From NCBI RefSeq assembly GCF_007559005.1, contig NZ_CP041763.1:900463-964462 (forward strand): a stretch of 64,000 nt of DNA. Reading direction: 5' to 3'. Source of the stretch: Gordonia zhaorongruii (GTDB taxonomy: Bacteria; Actinomycetota; Actinomycetes; Mycobacteriales; Mycobacteriaceae). Shown one piece after another: positions 1 to 9,768 of the stretch; position 1 is the first letter of the stretch, and each line of letters opens with the position of its first letter. Below the pieces are notes generated by a model. The model saw only the letters and a program-made list of their open reading frames with translations. It made no database searches and was not told the DNA's origin. The position numbers were made by a program, and so were the translations under genes.

Positions 1-1
1 C

Positions 2-802
2 AGCCAGTCCGGGGAGACGGCCGACACGCTCGAAGCGGTGCGCCACGCCAAGGACCAGAAGGCGCGAGTCCTGGCGATCTGCAACACCAACGGCGCTCAG
101 ATCCCGCGCGAATCCGACGCGGTCCTGTACACGCATGCCGGCCCGGAGATCGGCGTCGCGTCGACCAAGTGCTTCCTCGCGCAGATCGCCGCCGCTTACA
201 TGGTGGGGCTGGCTCTCGCGCAGGCCGTCGGCACCAAGTACCCGGACGAGGTGGTCCGGGAGTTCGAGGCGCTCGAGGCGATCCCGGACGCGGTGAACGA
301 GGTCCTCGAGCAGATGGAACCGGTGCGCGACCTGGCCCGCAAGTACGCGTCGTCGGACACCGTGCTGTTCCTCGGTCGCCACGTCGGGTACCCGGTGGCG
401 CTCGAAGGTGCACTCAAGCTCAAGGAACTGGCCTACATCCACGCCGAGGGATTCGCGGCCGGCGAACTCAAGCACGGCCCGATCGCACTGATCGAGGACG
501 GCCTGCCGGTGATCATCGTGATGCCGTCGCCGACCGGGCGTGCGCTCCTGCACTCCAAGATGGTCAGCAACATCCGGGAGATCCAGGCACGCGGTGCCAC
601 CACGATCGTGCTCGCCGAACCCGACGATGCGGCGGCGGCCGCTGTGGCCGATCACCTGATCCCGATCCCGCACACGCCGACCCTGCTGCAACCGCTGGTC
701 TCGACGGTGCCGTTGCAGGTCTTCGCGGCGACGGTCGCGCAGGAACGCGGATACGACGTCGACAAGCCGCGCAACCTCGCCAAGTCCGTCACGGTCGAGT
801 AG
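2..802 (+). CDS. glmS: Glutamine-fructose-6-phosphate aminotransferase (isomerizing), C-terminal part
   Basis: GlmS makes glucosamine-6-phosphate from fructose-6-phosphate and glutamine, the first step toward UDP-GlcNAc and peptidoglycan. The reading frame is open from the left edge, so the glutaminase half lies outside the window. What remains is the sugar-isomerase (SIS) region: it opens with SQSGETADTLEA, has a second SIS segment (FLGRHVGYPVALEGALKLKE) and the family's characteristic end DVDKPRNLAKSVTVE. It is followed after 19 bases by nnrD on the same strand, so it is probably the head of the long operon that follows. Confidence 0.96.
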   Translation, partial: SQSGETADTLEAVRHAKDQKARVLAICNTNGAQIPRESDAVLYTHAGPEIGVASTKCFLAQIAAAYMVGLALAQAVGTKYPDEVVREFEALEAIPDAVNEVLEQMEPVRDLARKYASSDTVLFLGRHVGYPVALEGALKLKELAYIHAEGFAAGELKHGPIALIEDGLPVIIVMPSPTGRALLHSKMVSNIREIQARGATTIVLAEPDDAAAAAVADHLIPIPHTPTLLQPLVSTVPLQVFAATVAQERGYDVDKPRNLAKSVTVE

Positions 803-821
803 CACCGGTGCAGGCGCGGCC

Positions 822-2297
822 GTGATCGCTTATCACTCCGCCGACGCGATCCGGGCGGCCGAACGGGCCACCGGAACGCTGTTCTCCGACGGCGTGCTGA
901 TGAAACGGGCCGCCTACGCGGTGGCCGCAACCGTCATCGCCGAACTCGGTCGGGGCCACGCCGGCGTTTACGGGCGCCGGGTGGGTCTGGTCGTCGGGGC
1001 CGGCGACAACGGCGGTGATGCTCTCTATGCGGCCCGTCATCTCCGGCGACGGGGAGTGGCGGTAGACGCCGTCCTCACGGCGCCCGAGCGTGTGCACGCC
1101 GCTGCGCTGGCGGACTTCCGTGACTCGGGTGGCCGGATCGTCGGCGAACTGTCGATCGGTACCACCGACATCGTGGTCGACGCCGTGGTCGGACTCGGCG
1201 GGCACGGGCCGCTGCGTGATCCGGTGGCGAGTGTCTTCGCAGCCGTGCACGCGGCCGGAATCCCGGTCGTCGCAGTGGATCTCCCGTCCGGCGTCGACCC
1301 GGATACCGGCACGGTGCACGACCCCGCAGTCCGGGCCGACGTATCGGTCACCTTCGATCTCCCTCGACTCGCACACCTGCTCGCAGCGCCGCAGTGCGGC
1401 CGCGTGGTGATCGCCGAGATCGGTGTTCCCGACAACACCCCGCCCGAACTCGCGTCGCCGAGCGACGCCGAGATCGCCGCCTGCTGGCCCGTTCCGGGGC
1501 CGGGAGACGACAAGTACACGCAGGGCGTGGTGGGCGTCATCGCCGGGTCCGCGCGCTACCCGGGGGCTGCGGTCCTGTGCACGGACGCGGCGGTTGCGGC
1601 GTCGTCGGGGATGACGCGGTACGTCGGCGCCGCCGTGCGCGAGGTGCTCGCCCGGAACCCGGAGACGGTGGCCGTCACCGACCTCGCGGACGCGGGGCGG
1701 GTGCAGGCGTGGGTCATCGGCCCGGGGGGCGGGACCGGCGAGGCGAGCGCGCAGATCCTCGAACGCGTCCTGGCCGACGACGTTCCGGTGCTCGTCGACG
1801 CCGACGCGCTGACAGTCCTGGCCGGGAACGCACACCTGCGGGAGCTGGTGCGCGCTCGGTCGGCGCCGACTCTGCTGACGCCGCACGCCGGGGAGTTCGC
1901 ACGGCTGGCGGCAGCAGCGGGAAGCGGCGCCGCCGACCTGCTCACCGATGGGCATCGTCTCGCCGCGGTGCGCCGACTCGCCTCGGAGACCGGTGCGACG
2001 GTGCTGCTCAAGGGGCGGATAACACTCGTCGCCGACCCGGACGGCACCGTCTGGGGCAACGACGCGCGGGCCTCCTGGGCGGCGACCGCCGGATCCGGCG
2101 ATGTGCTGGCCGGGATCGCGGGCGCACTGCTCGCGGCTGGGCTCGCGCCGCGCGTCGCGGGAACGGCCGCGGCCCGCGTGCACGGGCTCGCGGCACGCCG
2201 GGCCAGCGGAGGAGCGCCCATCGGCGCGTCGCAACTGGCCGCGGCGGTCCGCCCGGCGCTGCAGGATCTGCTGCATTTGCGACAATGGAAGCGATGA
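822..2297 (+). CDS. nnrD: Bifunctional NAD(P)H-hydrate repair enzyme Nnr
   Basis: This enzyme repairs the damaged cofactors NADHX and NADPHX. The first half is a YjeF_N-type epimerase (GAGDNGGDALYAARHLRRRG near residues 60-80), the second an ADP-dependent dehydratase of the ribokinase-like fold with GSARYPGAAVL, LTPHAGEFARL, LLKG and the typical ATAGSGDVLAGI near the C-terminus. Translation most likely starts at GTG 822 (MIAYHSADAIR). The 491-residue length fits the fused form. Its stop overlaps the alr start (ATGA), implying translational coupling. Confidence 0.93.
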   Translation: MIAYHSADAIRAAERATGTLFSDGVLMKRAAYAVAATVIAELGRGHAGVYGRRVGLVVGAGDNGGDALYAARHLRRRGVAVDAVLTAPERVHAAALADFRDSGGRIVGELSIGTTDIVVDAVVGLGGHGPLRDPVASVFAAVHAAGIPVVAVDLPSGVDPDTGTVHDPAVRADVSVTFDLPRLAHLLAAPQCGRVVIAEIGVPDNTPPELASPSDAEIAACWPVPGPGDDKYTQGVVGVIAGSARYPGAAVLCTDAAVAASSGMTRYVGAAVREVLARNPETVAVTDLADAGRVQAWVIGPGGGTGEASAQILERVLADDVPVLVDADALTVLAGNAHLRELVRARSAPTLLTPHAGEFARLAAAAGSGAADLLTDGHRLAAVRRLASETGATVLLKGRITLVADPDGTVWGNDARASWAATAGSGDVLAGIAGALLAAGLAPRVAGTAAARVHGLAARRASGGAPIGASQLAAAVRPALQDLLHLRQWKR

Positions 2298-3478
2298 CCA
2301 CCGCAAATCTCGTAGCCACCGTCGATCTCGACGCCATCGCGCACAACGTCGGAGTGCTGCGTGCGCGATCGGGCGCCGGAGTGATCGCCGTCGTCAAGGC
2401 CGACGGGTACGGACACGGTGCGCTCCCGGTGGCTCGAGCCGCACTCGGTGCGGGCGCCGAAGCGGTCGGCACGGCGAGTATCCGTGAGGCCCGCGAGCTC
2501 CGGGCCGCCGGACTCGACGCCCATCTGATGGCCTGGCTGCATCGGCCGGACGCGGACTTCGCGGGAGCGGTCGCCGACGACATCGACATCGCGGTCTCAT
2601 CGCCCCGGCAGCTCGACGCGGTGCTCGCGGCGGCGCGGACCGTCGGGAAGCGCGCCACCGTGACGGTCAAGGTCGATACCGGCCTGGCCCGGAGCGGCGT
2701 GGCACGCGAGGAGTGGGACGAGACGGCCCGGACCGTTGCCGAGGCGGTCGCCGAGGGCGCGATCGACCTGCACGGCGTGATGTGTCACCTCGCGTTCGGC
2801 GATGTGCCGGACAATCCGGCCAACGATCAGCAGGCGGAGCGGCTCGATGACGCGGTCGCCGACCTCACCCGACTCGGTGCCGCCCCGCGCGTCGTCCACA
2901 TGGCCAACTCGCCCGCTGCGCTCACCCGTCCGGACCTGGCCCGCGATCTGGTTCGCCCGGGAATCGCGCTGTACGGGTACTCGCCCATCCCGTCGATGGG
3001 CGACTTCGGACTGATCCCGGCGATGACGCTGGAGTCGCAGGTTGTCCTGATCAAGAAGGCCGCGGCCGGGCAGGGCGTCTCGTACAACCACACGTGGACG
3101 GCCGGCGAGGACACGGTTCTGGGCGTCATCCCGGCGGGGTACGCCGACGGTGTGCCGCGTCAGCTCTCGGGGCGCATGCAGGTGCACATCGGGGAGCGGC
3201 TGTTTCCAAGCGTCGGCCGCATCTGCATGGATCAGCTCGTGATCGATCTCGGCCCGGACGGGGGAGGAGTCGCCGAAGGCGATCGAGCGGTGCTGTTCGG
3301 TCCGGCATCGGCGGCGCGCGGTGATCGCGTCCCGACGGCGACCGACTGGGCGGACATGCTGGGCACCATCGATTACGAGATCGTGGCGCGGATCGGATCG
3401 CGTCCCGAACGTCGTTACGTGGGCGGCGCGGACGGTAACGAGCGACGAGTCGGCGAGGAGGCGGACGAAGTTGGCTGA
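2294..3478 (+). CDS. alr: Alanine racemase
   Basis: Alr is a PLP enzyme that converts L- to D-alanine for the peptidoglycan peptide. The N-terminal PLP-binding motif AVVKADGYGHG places the cofactor lysine at residue 35, and the second-site tyrosine lies in GQGVSYNHTW. The end of the barrel and the C-terminal beta domain are intact (GRICMDQLVIDLG), giving 394 residues. The ATG at 2294 overlaps the nnrD stop; an in-frame ATG at 2285 is the alternative. The 3' end overlaps the next gene by 8 bases. Confidence 0.96.
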   Translation: MTTANLVATVDLDAIAHNVGVLRARSGAGVIAVVKADGYGHGALPVARAALGAGAEAVGTASIREARELRAAGLDAHLMAWLHRPDADFAGAVADDIDIAVSSPRQLDAVLAAARTVGKRATVTVKVDTGLARSGVAREEWDETARTVAEAVAEGAIDLHGVMCHLAFGDVPDNPANDQQAERLDDAVADLTRLGAAPRVVHMANSPAALTRPDLARDLVRPGIALYGYSPIPSMGDFGLIPAMTLESQVVLIKKAAAGQGVSYNHTWTAGEDTVLGVIPAGYADGVPRQLSGRMQVHIGERLFPSVGRICMDQLVIDLGPDGGGVAEGDRAVLFGPASAARGDRVPTATDWADMLGTIDYEIVARIGSRPERRYVGGADGNERRVGEEADEVG

Positions 3479-4658
3479 CGGAGGCCGTAAACGCATCGGA
3501 TCGGGGCTGTCGCAGGTGGGATCCCTCGGCAGGGACACCGCGGGCAACTTCATGCGCCGCCGCCGGACTCGTAAGGCGACCGACTGCGTCGACCAGAACG
3601 CCGAAGTGGACTTCAAGGCGATCTACCGGGACGAGGCGTCGACGGTGATCGCCGACGACGGCCTGGCGCTTTCCGTCCGCTGGCTGGTCACCGGACCTCC
3701 GCCGAGTACCGGGCTGCCGTGGGGACGTGGAAACACGCCGGAACTGACTGTGATCTTCGTCCACGGCTTCACGCTGCGCATGGCATCGTGGCATTTCCAG
3801 CGCTACCAGCTCGCCGAACGGTGGGCCGGGCGCAACATCAAGATGGTGTTCTACGACCAGCGCGGGCACGGGAAGAGCGAGCCCGCGTCCGCCGAGAGCT
3901 CCACGATGGAACAGCTCGGCGACGACCTCGCGAGCGTCATCCGGGCCGTCGCGCAGACCGGCCCGATCGTGCTCGTCGGCCACTCGATGGGCGGTATGAC
4001 GATCATGGCGCTGGCCCGCAGATACCCGAAGCTGTTCGGGCACCGCGGCCGCGTCGCCGGAGTCGCGCTGGTGTCGACCGCTGCCCGCGGCATCACCGAG
4101 GCGGGTCTGGGCGTGGGACTGAACAATCCGGTCGTCGACGCGTTCCGTCTGTCCGTCAGGTACGTCCCGCGGGTGGTCCAGGCGGGACGCAGCATCACTC
4201 GCGGCGCGGTCCAGCCGGTCCTGGTGGCCGCCAGCTTCGGCCCCGGTTACGACAGTCCGGCCGCCGGGCGTGCGGTGGAGTCGATGATCCAGAACACGTC
4301 GATCGCGAGCATGGTGAATTTCCTGAAAGTGCTTGAGAGCCATGATGAGTCGACTGCGCTGCCGACTCTGGCGCAGGTCCCCACCGTGGTCATGTGCGGT
4401 GATCATGACCGGCTGACACCGCTGGCGAGTGCACTTCGCATGTACGGAGAGTTGGGCGAAGACGCGGAGTTCGTGGTGGCCGAGGGCTGCGGTCACATGC
4501 TCCAGATGGAGGACCCCGGTCTCGTGAACGACGGCATCGACGCGCTCGTCTCGCGTTCGCGTCTCGCGCTGGGCCGTCCGATGATGCCGTGGCGCGGCGG
4601 AGCTCGCGCATCCGATTTCGTGCGGCGCGCCGTCGAACGAGGAGTGCGCCGTGAGTGA
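3471..4658 (+). CDS. Alpha/beta-fold hydrolase
   Basis: A 395-residue alpha/beta hydrolase of unknown substrate that sits between alr and tsaE, as in mycobacteria. The nucleophile elbow is GHSMGGMT, the acid is probably in CGDHDRLTP and the catalytic histidine in GCGHMLQMEDP. An oxyanion-type HGFTL follows the first strand. The start chosen is TTG 3471, which has GAGGAG 10 bases upstream and lies inside the alr 3' end; a frame extending further upstream exists but only within alr. No signal peptide or membrane segment is evident. Substrate cannot be read from the sequence; peptidase or lipase-type activities are both possible. Confidence 0.88.
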   Translation: MADGGRKRIGSGLSQVGSLGRDTAGNFMRRRRTRKATDCVDQNAEVDFKAIYRDEASTVIADDGLALSVRWLVTGPPPSTGLPWGRGNTPELTVIFVHGFTLRMASWHFQRYQLAERWAGRNIKMVFYDQRGHGKSEPASAESSTMEQLGDDLASVIRAVAQTGPIVLVGHSMGGMTIMALARRYPKLFGHRGRVAGVALVSTAARGITEAGLGVGLNNPVVDAFRLSVRYVPRVVQAGRSITRGAVQPVLVAASFGPGYDSPAAGRAVESMIQNTSIASMVNFLKVLESHDESTALPTLAQVPTVVMCGDHDRLTPLASALRMYGELGEDAEFVVAEGCGHMLQMEDPGLVNDGIDALVSRSRLALGRPMMPWRGGARASDFVRRAVERGVRRE

Positions 4659-5121
4659 TCGCGGGTCCGGCGGCCGGCGCGATCTGCCCGAGACCGCCGA
4701 CACCGAGGACCTCGGCCGCGAGCTCGCCGGAACGCTGCGCGCGGGGGACGTGGTGATCCTCGACGGGCCGCTCGGTGCAGGTAAGACGGCGATGACCCGT
4801 GGGATCGCGGCCGGACTCGGCGTGCGCGGCCGGGTGACGTCACCCACCTTCATCATCGCCAGGCAGCATCCGGCGGGCGTCGAGGGAGCGCCCGGATTGG
4901 TGCATGTGGACGCGTACCGGCTCGCCGCCGCCGACGGGACCGCCAGCCTCGAGGATCTGGACGCGCTCGACCTGGACACCGACCTCGCGGACAGTGTGGT
5001 GGTCGTCGAATGGGGCGAGGGCGTCGCCGAACGGCTCGCCGACGAGCATCTGCATGTGCGCTTGCAACGCGACGAGGAGTCGGAGACGCGGTACGCCGCA
5101 TGGGAGTGGGTGAGCCGGTGA
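4651..5121 (+). CDS. tsaE: tRNA threonylcarbamoyladenosine biosynthesis ATPase TsaE
   Basis: TsaE is the ATPase of the TsaBDE complex that installs t6A at position 37 of ANN-decoding tRNAs. The P-loop GPLGAGKT spans residues 39-46, followed by SPTFIIARQ and the HVDAYRL segment typical of the family; the C-terminal VVVEWGEG strand is present. It has 156 residues. It starts with GTG inside the end of the hydrolase gene and its TGA overlaps the tsaB GTG, so translation through this operon is continuous. Confidence 0.95.
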   Translation: MSDRGSGGRRDLPETADTEDLGRELAGTLRAGDVVILDGPLGAGKTAMTRGIAAGLGVRGRVTSPTFIIARQHPAGVEGAPGLVHVDAYRLAAADGTASLEDLDALDLDTDLADSVVVVEWGEGVAERLADEHLHVRLQRDEESETRYAAWEWVSR

Positions 5122-5921
5122 ACCCGGAACAGGTCGAGGCCGACCAGACGCAGACCGTCCTCGTGATCGACACCGCCACCGAATCGGTGGTCACCGGGGT
5201 GGTGCGAGTCGGATCAGCAGGGGAGACAACCGAACTCGCGGTCCGTTCGGTGAACGATCACCGTCGGCACGCTGAGGTGCTGACCACGCTCATCCGCGAG
5301 GTGCTCGATGAGGCGCAGTTCCCGGGCGACAGTGTGGATGCGGTGGTCGTCGGTATCGGCCCCGGACCGTTCACCGGACTGCGGGTCGGCATGGCGACCG
5401 CAGCCGCCTACGGCGATGCGCTCGGACTACCGGTCCACGGAGTGTGCACTCTCGACGCGATCTCGGTCACCGCAGATGTCCCGGGTGTCCACGTGGTGGT
5501 GACCGACGCCCGTCGCCGCGAGTTCTACTGGGCGCAGTACTCGGCTGGAAACGATCGGGCAGGACGCGGTGAGACTGGCCGGGTTGGGGAACCTGCCGTG
5601 GCCGCGCCCGCCGATATCGCTGTGGCCCTCGAATCCGCGGCCCTAGAATCGGCAGATCCCGAATCCGCAGATCCCGGATCCACTGGGGCGACGACCGTCG
5701 TCGGCGCCGCCGCACTCACCGGCCGGGTGGCTGCACCGGGGACGGCGACGGTGGACGTCAGCGCGCCGACACCGGCGGGTCTGGCCGCCGTGGCCGCTCG
5801 CGAGATCCTCGCCGGCTCGGCTCCCGGTCCCCTCGAACCGATGTACCTGCGCCGTCCCGACGCGGTGGAACTGAAGGACCAGCGCCGCAGGTCCCTGCTT
5901 CCGGTGACCGATCGTGAGTGA
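5118..5921 (+). CDS. tsaB: tRNA threonylcarbamoyladenosine biosynthesis protein TsaB
   Basis: TsaB is the ASKHA-fold scaffold that pairs with TsaD in t6A synthesis. The N-terminal strand LVIDTATESVVTGVV, the VVVGIGPGPFTGLRVG signature and the interface region GVCTLDAI are all visible. The start is GTG 5118, overlapping the tsaE stop (GTGA); longer in-frame extensions lie in tsaE. An unusual feature is a low-complexity insertion near bases 5625-5690 coding for repeated ESA/ESADP units (ALESADPESADPGS), built from short near-identical DNA repeats and probably forming a flexible loop. Confidence 0.94.
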   Translation: MNPEQVEADQTQTVLVIDTATESVVTGVVRVGSAGETTELAVRSVNDHRRHAEVLTTLIREVLDEAQFPGDSVDAVVVGIGPGPFTGLRVGMATAAAYGDALGLPVHGVCTLDAISVTADVPGVHVVVTDARRREFYWAQYSAGNDRAGRGETGRVGEPAVAAPADIAVALESAALESADPESADPGSTGATTVVGAAALTGRVAAPGTATVDVSAPTPAGLAAVAAREILAGSAPGPLEPMYLRRPDAVELKDQRRRSLLPVTDRE

Positions 5922-6407
5922 GCCGGTCGTCGACGCGCTGACGATGGCCGATCTGGCCCGGTGCGCCGAGCTGGAGACGCAGATGTTCAGCGGCGATTCC
6001 CCGTGGCCGCTCGCCGGCTTCATCTCTGAACTCAGGGCCGACCACAACCGGTACTTCGCGGTGCGCCCGGCGCAGGGCGGTCGGGTCGCGGGTTACGCGG
6101 GGATCAGCGTCCTGGGTCCGGTCGACGACCGGGAATGCGAGATCCACACGATCGCAGTCGATCCCGACTTCCGGGGCCGCGGATACGGTCGGGCGTTGCT
6201 GGCAGCGCTCCTGGACGTCGCCGACCGCGTCGCCGCACCGGTGTTCCTCGAAGTGCGCACCGACAACCAGGTGGCTATCTCGCTCTACGAGCGAAACGCC
6301 TTCACCGTCGCCGGAACCCGGCGCAAGTACTATCAGCCGTCCGGTGCCGACGCGTACACCATGGTCCGGCCGGCGGGCGGGGAACACCCTGGACAGGAGG
6401 AACCCTC

Positions 6408-6411
<4 letters not shown>
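5914..6411 (+). CDS. rimI: Ribosomal protein S18-alanine N-acetyltransferase family protein
   Basis: A 165-residue GNAT acetyltransferase. The acetyl-CoA binding motif A reads [17 protein letters not shown], and the following [17 protein letters not shown] with the C-terminal RRKYYQP stretch is typical of RimI. It is placed between tsaB and tsaD, the usual actinobacterial position, and shares 4-8 base overlaps with both. RimI acetylates the N-terminal alanine of ribosomal protein S18 in E. coli; in actinobacteria it may act on several N-termini, so the substrate is inferred. Confidence 0.9.
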
Positions 6412-7436
<1,025 letters not shown>

Positions 7437-7455
7437 ACGGCCTCGGTGTTGAGCG

Positions 7456-7482
7456 TTGGCACTCTCGTAGGTAGAGTGCTAG
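7456..7482 (+). promoter_or_regulatory. CIRCE element (HrcA operator) before groES
   Basis: The arms TTGGCACTC and GAGTGCTAG are separated by exactly nine bases, close to the consensus TTAGCACTC-N9-GAGTGCTAA. It lies about 100 bases before the groES start, so groES is probably repressed by HrcA in the absence of heat stress. One mismatch pair (G/C-side) breaks perfect symmetry. Confidence 0.93.
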
Positions 7483-7584
7483 TCAGTCCTGGATCACACT
7501 GCTGCGGCACCCGCGACGACGTAGTCGGAGTGTTCAGGATGCCAAGAACGTTCATCAGTGACTGAAATGAGAAGGACTGACATC

Positions 7585-7881
7585 GTGGCGAGCGTGAATA
7601 TCAAGCCGCTTGAGGACAAGATCCTCGTTCAGGCTGTCGAGGCCGAGACCACCACCGCTTCCGGTCTGGTCATCCCGGACTCGGCGAAGGAGAAGCCGTC
7701 CGAAGGCAAGGTCGTCGCCGTTGGGCCCGGCCGTGTCAACGAGCAGGGCAACCGTGTGCCGGTCGACGTCGCCGAGGGCGACGTCGTCATCTACAGCAAG
7801 TACGGCGGGACCGAGGTGAAGTACGCCGGTGAGGAGTACCTGATCCTCTCGGCTCGCGACATCCTCGCAGTCGTCAGCTGA
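7585..7881 (+). CDS. groES: Co-chaperonin GroES (10 kDa)
   Basis: GroES caps the GroEL chaperonin. The 98-residue protein is canonical: [12 protein letters not shown], the mobile loop [11 protein letters not shown], and the end [34 protein letters not shown] 7585 is chosen because it yields the standard MASVNIKPL start and has GAGAAGGA about eight bases upstream; an in-frame GTG at 7558 would add a non-homologous leader. Control is by the CIRCE element. Oddly, groEL does not follow: a strong terminator comes 18 bases after the stop and then whiB on the other strand. Confidence 0.97.
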   Translation: MASVNIKPLEDKILVQAVEAETTTASGLVIPDSAKEKPSEGKVVAVGPGRVNEQGNRVPVDVAEGDVVIYSKYGGTEVKYAGEEYLILSARDILAVVS

Positions 7882-7899
7882 ACCTAGCTGTCCAAGACG

Positions 7900-7944
7900 G
7901 AAGCAGCCCCGATCGGAGAGATCCGATCGGGGCTGCTTCTTTCG
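7900..7944 (+). terminator. Rho-independent terminator after groES
   Basis: An 18-bp perfect stem (GAAGCAGCCCCGATCGGA with its complement, 7900-7917 and 7922-7939) closes a four-base GAGA loop and is followed by TCTTTC. It begins 18 bases past the groES stop and would also serve the convergent whiB transcript. Confidence 0.93.
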
Positions 7945-8034
7945 CGTGCGCGGTGGTGCCGGCTGGGCTGAGGCCGCCGGCCGGACCGAGGTCTGGCGCA
8001 GGCCGGTTACGCCCCAGCCCCTGAAGTCTCTGGG

Positions 8035-8334
8035 TCAGCTCGCCAGTCGGCGCCGCGGCTGCCTGCGACGCATCAGGTTGCGCTCGGACTCGGTGAGGCC
8101 GCCCCAGATGCCGTACGGCTCGTCGGCGTCGAGCGCGTGCGAGCGGCACTGCGTCAGCACCGGGCACGCCGCGCAGACCTGCTTGGCGCGCCGCTCGCGC
8201 TGCATGCGGGCCTGGCCGCGTTCGCCCTCGGGGTGGAAGAAGACTGATGAATCGAGACCGCGGCAGCTGCCGTGAATCTGCCAATCCCAGAAATCGGAGT
8301 TCGGTCCGGGGAGTCGGTCGAGCGTGGTGGTCAA
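8035..8334 (-). CDS. whiB3: WhiB-family redox/iron-sulfur transcription regulator, WhiB3 type
   Basis: WhiB proteins bind a [4Fe-4S] cluster and act with the primary sigma factor. The four ligands are Cys24, Cys54, Cys57 and Cys63 (GSCRGLDSS, VCAACPVLTQC), followed by the EPYGIWGGLTESER beta-turn motif and a basic tail MRRRQPRRR that would contact DNA. The sequence LPGPNSDFWDWQIHGSCRG and the place next to groES and the sigD cluster match mycobacterial WhiB3. TTG 8334 is chosen as start because AGGAG lies seven bases upstream; an in-frame TTG at 8379 has no such site. The protein is 99 residues. Confidence 0.93.
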   Translation of the reverse strand: MTTTLDRLPGPNSDFWDWQIHGSCRGLDSSVFFHPEGERGQARMQRERRAKQVCAACPVLTQCRSHALDADEPYGIWGGLTESERNLMRRRQPRRRLAS

Positions 8335-8765
8335 TCTAGCTCCTGATTTAGTCGAGACGTGGATTGCGTCTGATGGCAATGTATGACGCTTCTGAAAAGT
8401 GAGTCAAACGTCGATTTGCACGATTGGGAAGGCCGGTCGGCGGGTTTTCGGTGAACAGGAGGTGCTGCTCCGAATTCGGACTTTCGGGGTGCCCGAGAGG
8501 GCTCCTGAGGAACGAGTAGTAGGGCGAGAAAGCTCAGCTACCTGCAATTATCGCGGGGTCGGTACCGGTTGCCGGTCTGCCGCTAACTCGGTGGCGCGGG
8601 TACTGGCAAGATGGCGTCAGGACGGTGGAATGTGAATCGGATGCAAACGCCCGGTTACCCGGGAAGTACGGAAGCGGCCGGAGTCTCACTGAATGTCATG
8701 TGAAGTTAAACAGGTGATGTGATCGATTCCTCGTTATGCGTAAAGCCATTGCGGAAGGTGAAGAG
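8335..8765. other. 431-bp gap between divergent whiB3 and the hypothetical gene
   Basis: No convincing gene lies here. An open frame at 8399-8635 lacks a ribosome site and recognisable protein character. A 13-base inverted repeat ACCGG-TTG-CCGGT sits at 8564-8576 and could be an operator, or chance. The gap must hold the promoters of both flanking genes. Confidence 0.6.
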
Positions 8766-9644
8766 ATGCGAGGCGCGGCCGACGAAGCAGGTGTATCCCT
8801 CAGTACTGATGCGGCGCTGGAGGCGTTCGGGGTGCCCGATCTCGGAGCCGATGCGCCCGCAGGCGCGTATCGGTGGGCCCGGGCGGTGGCTCTCGGGGGT
8901 CGTGGTCGGGCGGCGGCTGCCCGGCAGATCCTGGCCGAACTGGTCTCTCCGGCATCCGCAGGAGCCGTCGACCCGGCGATCGCATCGCTCGCATACGGGA
9001 CGCGGGGGTCGCTGATCAGACAGGCGGGGGAGCACGGGCGCGCGCGGATGAGTGACGGACGCGCGTGTCTGATCGCCGCGGACCGGCCTACAGCGTCGGG
9101 TGGCGGCGACCCGTGGATGGTGGCCGCGTGGCTCGACGGAGTAATCGGTCTGGCTGCCGACAACCTCGGTGTGGGCGACTTCGGTGCCTCCCGTGCACTG
9201 CTTCGTCGCGCGGAGGCCGAGTTGGCGGCTCAGGAGTCGGCCTGCAGTACGGATGTGAACTGGGCCATATATCCACGGGTGCGGTTGCGGCACGCCTGGG
9301 TATCCACCGAACTCGCGTTGTATTCGGGGGACTCTGCAGGAGTCGCCGACGGCCGGGCCCTCGTTCGGTCACTCGCGCGCGACACGCCGTCGCACCGCCA
9401 CGTCGTGAAATCGACACTCATCTGCGCCGCGGCCGATGCCGCATCGGGGGATCCCGAGGCGGCGGTCGATGCGGCGCAATGGTGTGAGAAACAGTGCGGA
9501 CCTGCAGGGTTGCTTCCTCTGGCGTGGGCGTCTGCGACTATGATCCAGGGATTGTCCCCCAGTCGAATGACTGAAGTCGGCCGGGTGGACATACTTGGCG
9601 AACAGCTCACAGTTCTCGGTATGCCGATCACTCCGGCGACATGA
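8766..9644 (+). CDS. Conserved hypothetical protein upstream of sigD (Rv3415c position)
   Basis: Function unknown. About 292 residues, alanine-rich and predicted helical, with repeated helix pairs such as AAARQILAELVSPASAG and ASRALLRRAEAELAAQE that suggest a TPR-like solenoid. There is no signal peptide or membrane segment. It occupies the place of Rv3415c between whiB3 and sigD in M. tuberculosis, so a link to SigD control is possible but not shown. ATG 8766 is preferred because GGAAGGTGAAGAG lies just upstream; ATG 8736 in the same frame is the alternative and would add ten residues. Confidence 0.72.
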   Translation: MRGAADEAGVSLSTDAALEAFGVPDLGADAPAGAYRWARAVALGGRGRAAAARQILAELVSPASAGAVDPAIASLAYGTRGSLIRQAGEHGRARMSDGRACLIAADRPTASGGGDPWMVAAWLDGVIGLAADNLGVGDFGASRALLRRAEAELAAQESACSTDVNWAIYPRVRLRHAWVSTELALYSGDSAGVADGRALVRSLARDTPSHRHVVKSTLICAAADAASGDPEAAVDAAQWCEKQCGPAGLLPLAWASATMIQGLSPSRMTEVGRVDILGEQLTVLGMPITPAT

Positions 9645-9768
9645 GGCTGCGGGGTAGGTCGATATGGTGGGCGGATGAACCCATGCAATATCGCTCCGGC
9701 CCGCGGTGTTGCCACTCTGTGTCCGGTTCACCCTTTCCAACCCGTAACACTTCGAGACTCGATTGACG

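Noticed and set aside
789-2306. Minus-strand frame opposite nnrD
   Set aside because: Shadow of nnrD with random composition and no ribosome site.
8399-8635. 78-codon frame upstream of the hypothetical gene before sigD
   Set aside because: No ribosome site, no homology and irregular composition; treated as part of the intergenic region.
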